Source: Metabacillus sp. KUDC1714
Lineage (GTDB): Bacteria > Bacillota > Bacilli > Bacillales > Bacillaceae
Assembly (NCBI RefSeq): GCF_014217835.1
Contig: NZ_CP055263.1
Location: 2,607,501-2,671,500 of the forward strand
Direction of reading: 5' to 3'
DNA: 64,000 nt
Shown one piece after another: positions 16,158 through 25,662 of this stretch. Each line of letters starts with the position of its first letter. The first letter of the stretch is position 1. The notes under the pieces are model-generated. The model did no database searches. It was not told where the DNA came from and saw only the letters and a list, made by a program, of their open reading frames with translations. The translations under genes were made by a program, and so were the position numbers.

Positions 16158-17018
16158 ATGAATATGGAAGTTACACAAACTTACAATTATGCCTTTTTAG
16201 ATGAAGGATCTAAAAGGGAAATAAGACGGTCAGTACTTAAAGCTGTTGCGATTCCTGGATACCAAGTTCCATTTGCATCAAGAGAGATGCCAATCGGAAG
16301 GGGATGGGGGACAGGAGGGTTACAAATCACTCTTTCGTTAATAGGTGAAACAGATATTTTAAAAGTAATTGACCAGGGTCACGATGACAGTGTAAATGCA
16401 GTTAGTATTAAACGTTTAGTAGAAAATTGCTCGAATGTGAGCACAACAGAGAATTCAGAGGATGCTTCTATCATTCAATCAAGGCACAGAATTCCCGAAA
16501 TTCCTTTAAGAGATGATCAAATATTAGTTTTACAGGTTCCACTTCCTGAACCTTTAAGAAGAGTAGAAGCGAAAGAAAAAGATACAAAAAGGCTTCATGC
16601 AGAAATGGATTACAGCAGTATCTGGCTAAGATTATATGAGGACATTGTGAGATGGGGGAAAATCACGATTGGTGCTGATTATCCGAGTATGGTTAACGGA
16701 AGGTATATCTTTAACCCGAGTCCAATTCCTCGTTATGATTTATTAAAATTACATCAAGCAAACGGATTATTTTTATTCGGAGCAGGTCGAGAAAAGAAAA
16801 TTTATGCTATTCCTCCTTTTACAGATGTAAAGCCATTGGAATTTGATGATTATCCATTTGAGGTAGAAAAATTTGATGGGTTAACATGCCATTCATGTGG
16901 CAGTAAAGATGTGTTCCTTGATGAGATTTATGATGCTGATACTGGTAAGAAACGATTCCAATGCTCTGACACTGGATACTGTCAAACGAGGCAAAAGGAA
17001 AGTGGGTATTTAGTATGA
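16158..17018 (+). CDS. phnJ: C-P lyase radical SAM enzyme PhnJ
   Basis: A 286-residue catalytic subunit that cleaves the carbon-phosphorus bond of ribose methylphosphonate 5-phosphate and releases methane. The non-canonical cluster motif is present: C244-X2-C247-X21-C269, followed after five residues by C275, the same spacing as E. coli PhnJ (C241, C244, C266, C272). The start is ATG 16158, 8 bases after GTGAGGA; a GTG at 16143 is part of that ribosome binding site. It is 37 bases after phnI and overlaps phnK by 4 bases (ATGA). The key cysteines are all present, so the lyase should be active. Confidence 0.96.
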   Translation: MNMEVTQTYNYAFLDEGSKREIRRSVLKAVAIPGYQVPFASREMPIGRGWGTGGLQITLSLIGETDILKVIDQGHDDSVNAVSIKRLVENCSNVSTTENSEDASIIQSRHRIPEIPLRDDQILVLQVPLPEPLRRVEAKEKDTKRLHAEMDYSSIWLRLYEDIVRWGKITIGADYPSMVNGRYIFNPSPIPRYDLLKLHQANGLFLFGAGREKKIYAIPPFTDVKPLEFDDYPFEVEKFDGLTCHSCGSKDVFLDEIYDADTGKKRFQCSDTGYCQTRQKESGYLV

Positions 17019-17872
17019 AGACTCAGCAGCTACAATTGAAAAAACCTGAACTTGAAGTGAAGGGCTTAAATAAGAGGTATGGAAAAGGGTGTTCAAATTG
17101 TCAAACACCTGAAATGCTTCATGTAAAAGATAATCGTTGTCAACATTGTGGAAGTGTTTGGGCTTGTATTGATGTGAATTTTGAATTGTATAAAGGTGAA
17201 ATTTTAGGAATAGTTGGAGAAAGTGGTTCTGGAAAAAGTTCATTAGTCAAGAGCTTATATTTTGATGATGCTATTTCATCTGGAAGTGCGACCATTTCTA
17301 CATATAAAAATGGCGAGGTGAATATTTTTACAGAATCTGCACAACAAAAGCGTTATATTCGAAATTACATTATGGGCATGGTCTATCAAAACCCATATTT
17401 GGGGTTGAAAATGTCCTTTTCAAGTGGTGGAAATATAGCAGAAAAATTAATAGCATCAGGTACTTTTCACGTTGGTTCGATACGTGATCGAGCAAGGCAG
17501 TTATTGGAACATGTTGAAATACCGTTAGCAAGGATGGATGAACTTCCGAAGAATTTCAGCGGAGGGATGCAACAAAGAGTGCAAATTTCTAAAGCTTTAG
17601 CCAATAATCCACCGATCCTTTTGCTTGATGAAGTAACGACTGGTTTAGACCTTTCCGTACAAGCAAGAGTATTAGATTTAATTCGAAAAATCCAAAGGGA
17701 TTTAGGAGTGGCTATGATTGTTGTTTCGCATGATTTAGGTGTTATTAGGATGCTTGCTGATCGCACAATGGTTATGAGACATGGAAGAGTCGTTGAGAGA
17801 GGACTTACGGATCAAATACTAGAGGACCCTCAACATCCATATACACAGCAGTTAGTGCATTCTCTTTTATAA
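17015..17872 (+). CDS. phnK: C-P lyase accessory ATPase PhnK
   Basis: A 285-residue ABC-type ATPase that docks on the C-P lyase core in E. coli rather than on a membrane permease. Walker A GESGSGKSS, signature FSGGMQQRVQISKAL, Walker B LLLDEVTTGLDLS and H-loop SHDL are all visible. A cysteine-rich insert near residues 27-52 (CSNCQ...CQHCGSVWAC) is typical of PhnK and may bind zinc. It overlaps phnJ by 4 bases. Confidence 0.94.
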   Translation: MKTQQLQLKKPELEVKGLNKRYGKGCSNCQTPEMLHVKDNRCQHCGSVWACIDVNFELYKGEILGIVGESGSGKSSLVKSLYFDDAISSGSATISTYKNGEVNIFTESAQQKRYIRNYIMGMVYQNPYLGLKMSFSSGGNIAEKLIASGTFHVGSIRDRARQLLEHVEIPLARMDELPKNFSGGMQQRVQISKALANNPPILLLDEVTTGLDLSVQARVLDLIRKIQRDLGVAMIVVSHDLGVIRMLADRTMVMRHGRVVERGLTDQILEDPQHPYTQQLVHSLL

Positions 17873-17894
17873 AAAACGTGAGGTGATAGAAAAG

Positions 17895-19085
17895 ATGAAC
17901 ACACTTAAGATATACTCCGCAAATATTGTCACACCTGAAAAGGTCATTTATAACGGCACTGTTGTCATTAAAGATGACAAAATTACTGAAGTTTTAGATG
18001 GTCTCCCTGAGCAGTTACAACCAGAGGATATTAATGCAAAAGGAAGCTGGGTCCTACCAGGATTAGTTGATTCACATAGTGATGCAATTGAAATGGAGCT
18101 TGAGCCTCGTCCAAGCAGTACTTTTCCGATTGAGGTTTCGTTTTATGAACTAGAGAAAAAGCTTGTTGGAGAAGGAATTACCACAATCTATCATTCTCTC
18201 TCTTTGCTTGAAGAAAACGCAAAAAAGTTTGTAAGACAAAATAAAACAGTTTTATCAGTTATAGAAGATATTAATCGATTGTCACAAGGAGCGTATCTTA
18301 TTCGTCATAAGACTCATCTAAGGTACGAGATTACAAATTTAAGTGCAGTCAATGAGGTAAAGGAATTGATAAAAAAACAGAAAATCGATCAGCTTTCTTT
18401 TATGGATCACACTCCTGGACAAGGACAATTTCGTGATATTGAAATTCATAAAAAGCTATTAATTGACCACCGTCGTTTTTCTGAAGAAGAAGCAATGGAA
18501 ATTATTGAGCATAGTAGAAAACAAGTTAAGTTAGAGGAGCATGTAGTAAAGGAATTGGCTGATTTAGCACATGAACATCGAATTCCTATTGCATCACATG
18601 ATGATGACACATTAGAAAAACTCGAGGTTGTAAAAGAATGGAATGCAACAATTAGTGAGTTTCCAATTGAGCTTCAAATAGCGAAGAAGGCAAAAGAAAT
18701 GGGACTATTTATTGTGATGGGTGCACCTAATGCTTTGCTTGGCAAATCCCATAGTAACAATCTTTCAGCGATGGAAGCATTAGAACATAAACTTGTCGAT
18801 ATTTTATGCTCAGATTATTATCCATCATCATTACTGCATGCAGCTTTTAAATTACATAGTCAAGGCACTCCAATCTATGAAGCAATCAAAATGGTTTCAT
18901 TGAACCCTGCAAAAGCTTTATATATTGATCATGAGGTCGGTTCTATTGAAGTTGGAAAAAAAGCTGATTTACTTATTGTGAGCGAGGAGCAGTCACGTCC
19001 AGTGCTACAGACAGTACTTGTTAATGGGAAAGTAGTTTGTCAAATGAACTATCAAATGCCGCTAACTGTTGGCGGAAGAGTGTAA
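17895..19085 (+). CDS. phnM: C-P lyase pathway diphosphatase PhnM
   Basis: An amidohydrolase-superfamily enzyme of about 396 residues that removes diphosphate from ribose methylphosphonate 5-triphosphate. Seen in the sequence: [22 protein letters not shown] (first metal site), [26 protein letters not shown] and [14 protein letters not shown], all PhnM blocks. ATG 17895 is chosen, with GAGGTG at 17880-17885; a GTG at 17883 overlaps that site. It stands just after phnK. Confidence 0.94.
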   Translation: MNTLKIYSANIVTPEKVIYNGTVVIKDDKITEVLDGLPEQLQPEDINAKGSWVLPGLVDSHSDAIEMELEPRPSSTFPIEVSFYELEKKLVGEGITTIYHSLSLLEENAKKFVRQNKTVLSVIEDINRLSQGAYLIRHKTHLRYEITNLSAVNEVKELIKKQKIDQLSFMDHTPGQGQFRDIEIHKKLLIDHRRFSEEEAMEIIEHSRKQVKLEEHVVKELADLAHEHRIPIASHDDDTLEKLEVVKEWNATISEFPIELQIAKKAKEMGLFIVMGAPNALLGKSHSNNLSAMEALEHKLVDILCSDYYPSSLLHAAFKLHSQGTPIYEAIKMVSLNPAKALYIDHEVGSIEVGKKADLLIVSEEQSRPVLQTVLVNGKVVCQMNYQMPLTVGGRV

Positions 19086-19102
19086 GAAGGAGATTATGTC
19101 AT

Positions 19103-19711
19103 ATGATAAAGCAATTAGGGGTAAAACCAACAATCCATGCTAGTGCACAAGTAGAAAATAGTTTCATAGGAGAGTGGACTGAAATTGGTCCAAATACCAA
19201 AATAGAAGAATCATATTTTGGAGATTATAGTTACACTGCAGGAGATGCAGAGATTATATATTCATCTATTGGAAAGTTTTGTTCAATTGCTTCTCATGTT
19301 CGAATAAATCCAGTGAATCATCCAATGTGGAGAGTAACACAACATCATCTTACTTATCGATTAACTCAATATGATCTGGCAGATCATGACGATACTGATT
19401 TTTTTGACTGGCGAAGAGAACATCATGTTAATGTGGGACATGATGTATGGATTGGTCATGGAGCGATTATTATGCCAGGAGTCACGATTGGAACAGGCGC
19501 TGTAATTGGTGCAGGATCAGTTGTCACAAAAGATGTCCCTGCTTATACCATTGCTGTTGGTGTGCCTGCAAAGCCAATTAAAAGGCGGTTTTCAGAGGAA
19601 GTAGCAGACAAGATTATGAGAATAGAATGGTGGAATTGGGATAGAAGACTGATTGAAGAACGATTTAGTGATCTCAATAATATAGAGAATTTCATTTTGA
19701 AATATTCGTAA
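19103..19711 (+). CDS. Phosphonate-locus hexapeptide-repeat acyltransferase
   Basis: A left-handed beta-helix acyltransferase of about 202 residues. Hexapeptide repeats run from [25 protein letters not shown] to [46 protein letters not shown]. The catalytic-type His region [14 protein letters not shown] matches xenobiotic acetyltransferase relatives. Members of this kind recur inside phn operons (annotated as phosphonate metabolism transferase hexapeptide family), but their substrate is unsettled; acylation of aminophosphonates is one possibility. The ATG at 19103 has AGAAGGAGA upstream. Confidence 0.85.
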   Translation: MIKQLGVKPTIHASAQVENSFIGEWTEIGPNTKIEESYFGDYSYTAGDAEIIYSSIGKFCSIASHVRINPVNHPMWRVTQHHLTYRLTQYDLADHDDTDFFDWRREHHVNVGHDVWIGHGAIIMPGVTIGTGAVIGAGSVVTKDVPAYTIAVGVPAKPIKRRFSEEVADKIMRIEWWNWDRRLIEERFSDLNNIENFILKYS

Positions 19712-19735
19712 AGTAGTTAAAAAGGAGGGAAATAA

Positions 19736-20449
19736 ATGGCAGAGCTGCTAAGTATGAAGGAATTAGAAAAGACATTCATTATGCATTATTTACATGGGGA
19801 ACATGTAGTAGGCTGTAAGAATATTAGTTTTGATTTGAATGAGGGCGAATTTATCGGAATTACAGGAAAAAGCGGTGCAGGAAAATCAACAATATTAAAA
19901 ACAATTTACCGTACATATTTACCGACAGGAGGAAAACTCATTTTTCACTCTGATCAGTATGGGTCAATTGATCTTGTCACAGCTACCGAGCGTGAAATGA
20001 TCGCATTACGTAAAAAGGAAATAGGATATGTTTCTCAATTCCTTAATGTGATGCCGAGAGTGACTGCTTTAGAAGTTGTCATGGATGCCATTTTAGAAAT
20101 GGGAGTTAGTGCATATGAAGCAGAAGAAAAGGCAAAAAATATGTTGGCTCATTTTCGTTTACCAGAATCATTGTGGGATTCATTTCCAAAGACATTCAGT
20201 GGTGGAGAAAAGCTTCGGTTAAATTTAGCTCAAGCAATGGTGAAAAAACCCAAGTTATTGTTGCTTGATGAACCAACTGCTTCATTAGATGAGGCATCAA
20301 AACGATCAGTAAAAGAAATGATTGAACAGCTCAAACAGTCAGGAACGAGTATGATTGGTATCTTTCATGATCTTGAATTTATGGAATCGGTTGTAGACTC
20401 ACATTATCATCTGGAAAATGGTGTCTTGAACAAAAAAATGGTTGTTTGA
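19736..20449 (+). CDS. phnL: C-P lyase accessory ATPase PhnL
   Basis: A 237-residue ABC-type ATPase. Walker A GKSGAGKST, signature FSGGEKLRLNLAQAM, Walker B LLLDEPTASLDEAS and H-loop IFHDLEFM are visible. PhnL works with PhnG, H and I in vivo in E. coli and with PhnK forms a dimer on the core. It has no permease partner, unlike PhnC. An AAAGGAGG ribosome binding site precedes ATG 19736. It lies after the hexapeptide transferase instead of directly after phnK, a common Gram-positive order. Confidence 0.94.
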   Translation: MAELLSMKELEKTFIMHYLHGEHVVGCKNISFDLNEGEFIGITGKSGAGKSTILKTIYRTYLPTGGKLIFHSDQYGSIDLVTATEREMIALRKKEIGYVSQFLNVMPRVTALEVVMDAILEMGVSAYEAEEKAKNMLAHFRLPESLWDSFPKTFSGGEKLRLNLAQAMVKKPKLLLLDEPTASLDEASKRSVKEMIEQLKQSGTSMIGIFHDLEFMESVVDSHYHLENGVLNKKMVV

Positions 20450-20477
20450 AAATTTTTCTAATGGAGCTGATCTACAT

Positions 20478-21338
20478 ATGATCGATTTACATTGTCATAC
20501 AAATATATCGGACAATTCTTTTTCAATTGAGGAAGTCATTGGGCTTGCTAAAGACAAAGGTGTTAAGCATTTAGCCATTACCGATCACGATACAACAAAA
20601 GGTCTTCTTCAAGCCATCCAAATTGGACAAACCTTAGGCGTAGAAATTATTCCCGGAATCGAGATTTCTGCTTATGATTACGAGCGAAACAGACGTGCAC
20701 ATATATTAGGTTTGTATATTACTCCTAACCATCCATCGATAGCTGAATTGTGCGGACCATTAGTAGCCAAAAGGCATGAGGCATCATGGCAAATGGTGAA
20801 ACTGATTAAAAATGCTGGATATGATATTAAATGGGAAGAGGTTAATGCCCTATGTGAAGGTGGAACTGGGGTGTATAAACAACATATTATGCATGCATTA
20901 TTAAACAAAGGCTATACGGACAAAATCTATGGTGATCTATATCAAAAGCTATTTAAAAGAGGGGGAACTTTACAGGAAAAAGGGTTAGCCTTTGTTTCAA
21001 TTGATTACATTGACGTATTAGATGCCATTCGCGTGATTAAAGAAGCGGGAGGAATTCCGGTCCTAGCCCATCCTGGACAATTTGATAATTTTTCAGCTGT
21101 CGATGAGTGGGCCCGTGCAGGCCTTGAAGGAATAGAAGTATTACATCCATTGCACGATAATAAAGATGAAATTAAAGCAAGAACTATTGCTGAGAAATTG
21201 AATCTTATTCAAACAGGCGGATCTGATTTTCATGGATTTTATGGAGAATCTTCAAATAACTACATTGGATCTAAAAGTATTGGCTTTGAGCATTTCAATC
21301 AATTGCTTGAACGAAAAAAAGTTCTGCAAATGAAATAA
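20478..21338 (+). CDS. PHP-domain phosphoesterase, PhnPP-like cyclic ribose phosphate phosphodiesterase
   Basis: A PHP-family metallohydrolase of about 286 residues. Metal ligands are visible: MIDLHCHTN at the start, ITDHDT, PGIEIS, HILGLYI, LAHPGQ and GGSDFHG near the end. In E. coli C-P lyase, PhnP (a metallo-beta-lactamase fold) opens 5-phosphoribosyl 1,2-cyclic phosphate. A PHP-family enzyme from Eggerthella lenta was shown to hydrolyse both ester bonds of this compound. No phnP or phnN lies in the cluster, so this gene is the best candidate for that step. ATG 20478 is used, with GGAG at 20463-20466. Confidence 0.85.
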   Translation: MIDLHCHTNISDNSFSIEEVIGLAKDKGVKHLAITDHDTTKGLLQAIQIGQTLGVEIIPGIEISAYDYERNRRAHILGLYITPNHPSIAELCGPLVAKRHEASWQMVKLIKNAGYDIKWEEVNALCEGGTGVYKQHIMHALLNKGYTDKIYGDLYQKLFKRGGTLQEKGLAFVSIDYIDVLDAIRVIKEAGGIPVLAHPGQFDNFSAVDEWARAGLEGIEVLHPLHDNKDEIKARTIAEKLNLIQTGGSDFHGFYGESSNNYIGSKSIGFEHFNQLLERKKVLQMK

Positions 21339-21345
21339 TAACGAG

Positions 21346-21390
21346 ACCCTCCCATGTTGATGTAGATGCATGAGGAGGGTTTTCATTTTG
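21346..21390 (+). terminator. Terminator after the C-P lyase operon
   Basis: ACCCTCC (21346-21352) pairs with GGAGGGT (21374-21380), followed by TTTCATTTTG. The loop contains a CATG/CATG pair that extends the stem. Confidence 0.75.
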
Positions 21391-21440
21391 TTATTTTTCA
21401 TTTTTAAAGATAAAAACTTATTCATCTGAAAAATACAACC

Positions 21441-21469
21441 TCATGTTTCGCTAATACCGCTCATACACT
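21441..21469 (+). promoter_or_regulatory. Sigma-E type promoter before spoVR
   Basis: TCATGTT (21441-21447), a 14-base gap and CATACACT (21462-21469) match the sigma-E consensus (TCATATT / CATACAnT) with one change. In B. subtilis spoVR is transcribed in the mother cell by sigma-E, which agrees. Confidence 0.75.
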
Positions 21470-21497
21470 ATGTTAAGAATAGCTTAGGGGGGAGACC

Positions 21498-22913
21498 ATG
21501 AAAGATGCTGATCAAAAGGCCCTTGAATATGCAATTGGTGAAATAACTGAGATTGCAAAAGGATTTGGGCTAGACTTTTACCCAATGAGGTATGAAATCT
21601 GTCCTGCTAATATTATTTATACATTTGGCGCATATGGTATGCCAACGAGGTTCTCACACTGGAGCTTTGGTAAACAATTTCATAAAATGAAGCTCCAATA
21701 TGATCTTGGATTAAGTAAAATTTATGAGCTAGTCATTAATTCTGATCCTTGTTATGCCTTCTTATTAGACACAAACTCCCTGATCCAAAATAAATTAATT
21801 GTCGCCCATGTATTAGCGCATTGTGATTTCTTTAAAAATAACGCTCGTTTTAGTAATACAAAACGAGAAATGGTTGAAAGCATGGCAGCAACAGCAGAAC
21901 GAATTAAAAATTATGAGATTGAGTATGGAAGACATGAAGTAGAAACATTTTTGGATGCTGTTCTTTCTATTCAAGAGCATATTGATCCCTCACTAGTACG
22001 TCCGAAACTTGCATGGACAATTGATGATATTGATATCGAAGAAGAAGAGATGAAAACAATCACACCTTATGATGACCTTTGGAAGCTTGATCAAAAACAA
22101 GATCTAAATCGTTCAATTAAAAAGAAAAAACGTAAACTTCCACCATCTCCAGAAAAAGATATTCTCTTATTTATCGAGGAATATAGTCGTGAGCTAGAGG
22201 ATTGGCAGCGTGATATATTAACGATGATGCGTGAAGAAATGCTGTATTTTTGGCCACAGCTAGAAACAAAAATCATGAACGAGGGCTGGGCTTCGTATTG
22301 GCATCAACGGATCATCCGTGAGCTTGATTTAACATCTGATGAATCAATCGAATTTGCAAAATTAAACGCAGGTGTTGTTCAGCCATCTAAAACTAGTATT
22401 AATCCTTACTATTTAGGATTAAAAATCTTTGAAGATATTGAGGAGCGCTACAACAACCCAACAGAAGAGATGAAAATGTTTGGGGCAACACCAGGATCTG
22501 GTCGAGACAAAATGTTTGAAGTACGTGAAGTTGAATCAGATATATCGTTTATTCGTAATTATTTAACGAAGGACCTTGTCATGCGAGAAGATATGTATTT
22601 GTTCCAGAAACAGGGGCGTGATTATAAAATTGTTGATAAAGAGTGGGAAGCGGTCCGAGACCAGCTCGTAAGTATGCGTGTAAATGGTGGATTTCCATAC
22701 ATTACTGTAAATGATGGAGACTACTTGAAAAATAATGAGCTTTATTTAAAACATTGGTTTGAAGATATTGAGTTGGATCTTAAGTATTTGGAGAAGGTTC
22801 TACCTTATGTGTATCAGCTATGGGGGCGACCAGTTCATATGGAAAGTGTGCTAGAGGATAAGCCAGTGTTGTTTACGTATGATGGTAAAAGTATTTCTAG
22901 AAAATATCTATAA
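21498..22913 (+). CDS. spoVR: Stage V sporulation protein SpoVR
   Basis: A full-length 471-residue SpoVR protein involved in spore cortex formation. Family-typical stretches are [33 protein letters not shown] near the N terminus, [14 protein letters not shown] with the conserved His-Cys, and [19 protein letters not shown] in the middle. The start ATG at 21498 follows GGGGGGAG. A sigma-E promoter lies upstream and a terminator downstream. The middle part, 22283-22471, recurs in a damaged copy at 31738-31926, beyond the arsenic genes. Confidence 0.95.
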   Translation: MKDADQKALEYAIGEITEIAKGFGLDFYPMRYEICPANIIYTFGAYGMPTRFSHWSFGKQFHKMKLQYDLGLSKIYELVINSDPCYAFLLDTNSLIQNKLIVAHVLAHCDFFKNNARFSNTKREMVESMAATAERIKNYEIEYGRHEVETFLDAVLSIQEHIDPSLVRPKLAWTIDDIDIEEEEMKTITPYDDLWKLDQKQDLNRSIKKKKRKLPPSPEKDILLFIEEYSRELEDWQRDILTMMREEMLYFWPQLETKIMNEGWASYWHQRIIRELDLTSDESIEFAKLNAGVVQPSKTSINPYYLGLKIFEDIEERYNNPTEEMKMFGATPGSGRDKMFEVREVESDISFIRNYLTKDLVMREDMYLFQKQGRDYKIVDKEWEAVRDQLVSMRVNGGFPYITVNDGDYLKNNELYLKHWFEDIELDLKYLEKVLPYVYQLWGRPVHMESVLEDKPVLFTYDGKSISRKYL

Positions 22914-22921
22914 GTGGAGAG

Positions 22922-22949
22922 AGTCACTGAGATTTCAGTGGCTTTTTTA
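22922..22949 (+). terminator. Terminator after spoVR
   Basis: AGTCACTGA (22922-22930) pairs with TTCAGTGGC(T) after a 3-base loop, then TTTTTTAA. Confidence 0.8.
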
Positions 22950-23030
22950 ATGGTATAAAATTATAGCTGTCTATCTGCATAAATTAAGAAGATGCTTCTA
23001 ATAATAAAAACACATCATTTCTATTGAATA

Positions 23031-23056
23031 TATAAGTAAATTATTATATATTAATA
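23031..23056 (+). promoter_or_regulatory. ArsR operator/promoter, copy 1
   Basis: The 26-base block TATAAGTAAATT-A-TTATAT-A-TTAATA occurs here before arsR and again at 25240-25265 before arsD with two differences. Its position 28-53 bases before arsR suggests a combined promoter and ArsR binding site. Confidence 0.65.
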
Positions 23057-23083
23057 TACGGATAATCATTGGAGGTGTATTAA

Positions 23084-23428
23084 ATGCTAGAAACTACGAT
23101 TGAAATAGAAAAGGCTGCAACAATTCTAAAGCTTTTAGGTGATAAAACAAGACTAACAATGGTGAAAATGTTAGATTCAAATGATTGTTGTGTTTGTGAG
23201 TTTGTTGAAATCTTTAAAGCAAGTCAGCCGGCAATTAGTCAACATCTTCGTAAACTAAAAGATGCAGGGATTGTGAAAGAAACGAGAAGAGGGCAGTGGA
23301 TCATCTACTCGTTAAATAAAAATAGTGATTACTATTCACTAGTTCAAAATATACTTGAACACCTTCCTAACCAAGATTATCGAATAAAAGAATTAGAGGA
23401 GCAAGGATTACGAATCTCGTGTGAATAA
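23084..23428 (+). CDS. arsR: Arsenic-responsive repressor ArsR
   Basis: A 114-residue ArsR/SmtB repressor. The winged helix holds the recognition helix FKASQPAISQHLRKLKDAGIV and the wing ETRRGQWIIYSLN. An arsenite-type thiol site is visible in the DNA-binding helix as C35-C36-x-C38 (DCCVCEF), and a further cysteine is at position 113. As(III) binding should release it from DNA. A GGAGGTG ribosome binding site precedes ATG 23084. It starts the arsR-arsB-arsC operon. The same operator before arsD suggests it controls both transcripts. Confidence 0.92.
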   Translation: MLETTIEIEKAATILKLLGDKTRLTMVKMLDSNDCCVCEFVEIFKASQPAISQHLRKLKDAGIVKETRRGQWIIYSLNKNSDYYSLVQNILEHLPNQDYRIKELEEQGLRISCE

Positions 23429-23443
23429 TGGAGGGGTTAACAA

Positions 23444-24742
23444 ATGACATCAGTAATTTTAGCATCAGTCATCTTTTTACTCACACTTACACTAGTCATA
23501 TGGCAACCAAAAGGATTATCAATTGGCTGGTCTGCTTGTAGTGGTGCCATATTAGCTTTACTAGTAGGTGTTGTAGATTTTAAAGATGTAATCGATGTAA
23601 CATCAATTGTTTGGAACGCGACCTTAGCCTTTATAGCCATTATCATTATTTCTCTAATACTAGATGAAATTGGCTTCTTTGAATGGTCGGCTCTCCACAT
23701 GGCTAGAGCAGCTAAAGGTAATGGTATTAAAATGTTTGTATATGTAAGTATTCTTGGAGCTATTGTAGCTGCATTCTTCGCAAATGATGGAGCTGCTTTA
23801 ATACTTACACCAATTGTTTTAGCAATGGTAAGAAATTTAAACTTTAGTGAAAAAATGGTCTTTCCATTTATTATAGCTAGTGGATTTATCGCAGATACTA
23901 CCTCTCTTCCATTGGTTGTAAGTAACTTAGTTAACATCGTATCAGCTGACTTTTTTGGAATTGGATTTGTTGAGTTTGCATCTAGAATGATCATTCCAAA
24001 TTTATTCTCTTTAGGTGCAAGTATCTTGGTTTTATTTCTCTTTTTCCGAAAGAGCATTCCAAGTAATTACGATATATCTCAATTAAAAAAACCTGTTGAA
24101 GCAATTCGTGATGAAAAGATGTTCAAATTGTCTTGGGTTGTTTTGGGTATATTACTTGTTGGATATTTCGCAAGTGAGTTTATTGGAATTCCTGTTTCGT
24201 TTATCGCAGGTATTGTTGCCATCTTCTTTCTATTTATGGCAAAAAGAAGTCCTGCGGTTAACACAAGAACAGTTGTTAAAGGAGCACCTTGGGCAATTGT
24301 ATTTTTCTCAATTGGAATGTACGTAGTTGTTTACAGTTTGCGAAACGTTGGTTTAACAAATGTTTTAGCAGATTTAATCCAAGTGACAGCTGATCAAGGT
24401 TTATTTGTAGCAACAGTGGGAATGGGATTTATCGCTGCCATTTTATCTTCTGTCATGAATAACATGCCAACTGTTATGATCGATGCACTTGCCATTTCTG
24501 ATACAAATACAACTGGTGTAATAAGAGAAGCACTTATTTATGCCAATGTGATTGGTTCTGACTTAGGACCAAAAATAACACCAATTGGTTCACTTGCCAC
24601 TCTATTATGGCTACATGTTTTATCATTAAAAGATGTGAAAATCTCTTGGGGTACTTACTTTAAAACAGGAATTATCTTAACCATCCCAACATTATTTATT
24701 ACACTTGTTGGTCTATATATTTGGTTACTTATCATCCATTAA
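23444..24742 (+). CDS. arsB: Arsenite efflux permease ArsB
   Basis: A 432-residue membrane transporter of the ArsB family with 11-12 predicted spans. Family-type stretches include [47 protein letters not shown] and the C-terminal [25 protein letters not shown]. It exports arsenite (and antimonite) using the proton gradient. With the ArsA ATPase encoded downstream it could become an ATP-driven pump. A GGAGGGG ribosome binding site lies 15 bases after arsR. Confidence 0.94.
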   Translation: MTSVILASVIFLLTLTLVIWQPKGLSIGWSACSGAILALLVGVVDFKDVIDVTSIVWNATLAFIAIIIISLILDEIGFFEWSALHMARAAKGNGIKMFVYVSILGAIVAAFFANDGAALILTPIVLAMVRNLNFSEKMVFPFIIASGFIADTTSLPLVVSNLVNIVSADFFGIGFVEFASRMIIPNLFSLGASILVLFLFFRKSIPSNYDISQLKKPVEAIRDEKMFKLSWVVLGILLVGYFASEFIGIPVSFIAGIVAIFFLFMAKRSPAVNTRTVVKGAPWAIVFFSIGMYVVVYSLRNVGLTNVLADLIQVTADQGLFVATVGMGFIAAILSSVMNNMPTVMIDALAISDTNTTGVIREALIYANVIGSDLGPKITPIGSLATLLWLHVLSLKDVKISWGTYFKTGIILTIPTLFITLVGLYIWLLIIH

Positions 24743-24767
24743 TCTTATTTAAAAAGGAGCAATTAAC

Positions 24768-25187
24768 ATGTCTAAAAAAACAATTTACTTCTTATGTACT
24801 GGGAATTCTTGCAGAAGCCAAATGGCAGAAGGCTGGGCGAAAAAACACTTAGGTGATGAGTGGGAAGTGAAAAGTGCTGGTTTAGAAGCACACGGTTTAA
24901 ATCCGAATGCAGTTAAAGCAATGAAAGAAACAGGAATCGATATTTCGAATCAAACATCTGATGTGATTGATCCTGAAATTTTAAATAATGCTGATTTAAT
25001 TGTTACACTTTGCGGTCATGCGGCAGACAATTGCCCAGTTACTCCTCCACATATTAAACGTGTACATTGGGGCTTTGATGATCCAGCAAAAGCTGAAGGT
25101 ACAGAAGAAGAAAAATGGGCATTTTTCCAACGTGTTCGTGATGAAATTGGAGAAAGAATTGAACGTTTCGGAAAAACTGGAGAATAA
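24768..25187 (+). CDS. arsC: Thioredoxin-coupled arsenate reductase ArsC
   Basis: A 139-residue arsenate reductase of the low-molecular-weight tyrosine phosphatase fold. The phosphate loop C10-TGNSCR has catalytic Cys10, and the shuttle pair Cys82 and Cys89 occurs in [10 protein letters not shown]. These are the same positions as in the S. aureus pI258 enzyme. It reduces arsenate to arsenite, which ArsB exports, and is recycled by thioredoxin. A thioredoxin reductase gene lies further down in the island. Confidence 0.95.
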   Translation: MSKKTIYFLCTGNSCRSQMAEGWAKKHLGDEWEVKSAGLEAHGLNPNAVKAMKETGIDISNQTSDVIDPEILNNADLIVTLCGHAADNCPVTPPHIKRVHWGFDDPAKAEGTEEEKWAFFQRVRDEIGERIERFGKTGE

Positions 25188-25197
25188 TAAGAAAAAC

Positions 25198-25229
25198 GAA
25201 AGCCGTGAGAAACCCTCTCGGCTTTCACT
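25198..25229 (+). terminator. Terminator after arsC
   Basis: GAAAGCC (25198-25204) pairs with GGCTTTC (25220-25226), extended by GAGA/TCTC. It ends arsRBC just before the second operator. Confidence 0.75.
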
Positions 25230-25239
25230 TTAACTAATG

Positions 25240-25265
25240 TATAAGTAAATTCTTATATCTTAATA
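25240..25265 (+). promoter_or_regulatory. ArsR operator/promoter, copy 2
   Basis: TATAAGTAAATT-C-TTATAT-C-TTAATA matches the block before arsR apart from two bases. It allows arsD-arsA and following genes to be expressed as a separate arsenic-responsive transcript after the arsC terminator. Confidence 0.65.
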
Positions 25266-25281
25266 AAGGGGATGAAAAGAT

Positions 25282-25641
25282 ATGAAAGTTGAAATATTTG
25301 ACCCTGCGATGTGCTGTTCAACAGGTGTATGTGGACCAAGTGTTGATCCTGAATTAACTCGTGTAGCATCAGCCGTTTATTCTCTAGGAAAAAAGGGTTT
25401 TGAAATTAACCGATACAATCTAACAAGCGAACCTAATGCGTTTGCAGAGAATAATGAAATAACCAGAATACTAAATGAAAAGGGTCCTGATGCACTTCCT
25501 GTAACACTAGTTAATAACCAAGTTAAAAAAGTAGGAGAATATCCAACAAACGAAGAACTTTCCGAATGGTTTGGTGTTAAGACAGCTGAATTAAAAGAAA
25601 AACCTAAGGTTAAATTATCGATTGATTTAAAGCAACTGTAA
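25282..25641 (+). CDS. arsD: Arsenic metallochaperone ArsD
   Basis: A 119-residue ArsD with the conserved thiols C11-C12 and C17 in MCCSTGVCGP, which carry As(III) to ArsA. The rest fits the thioredoxin-like fold of the family (LPVTLVNNQVKKVGEYPTNEEL). GGGGATGAAAAGAT precedes the start. It sits directly before arsA, as usual. Confidence 0.94.
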   Translation: MKVEIFDPAMCCSTGVCGPSVDPELTRVASAVYSLGKKGFEINRYNLTSEPNAFAENNEITRILNEKGPDALPVTLVNNQVKKVGEYPTNEELSEWFGVKTAELKEKPKVKLSIDLKQL

Positions 25642-25662
25642 TACAAGGGAAGAAGGGATATA

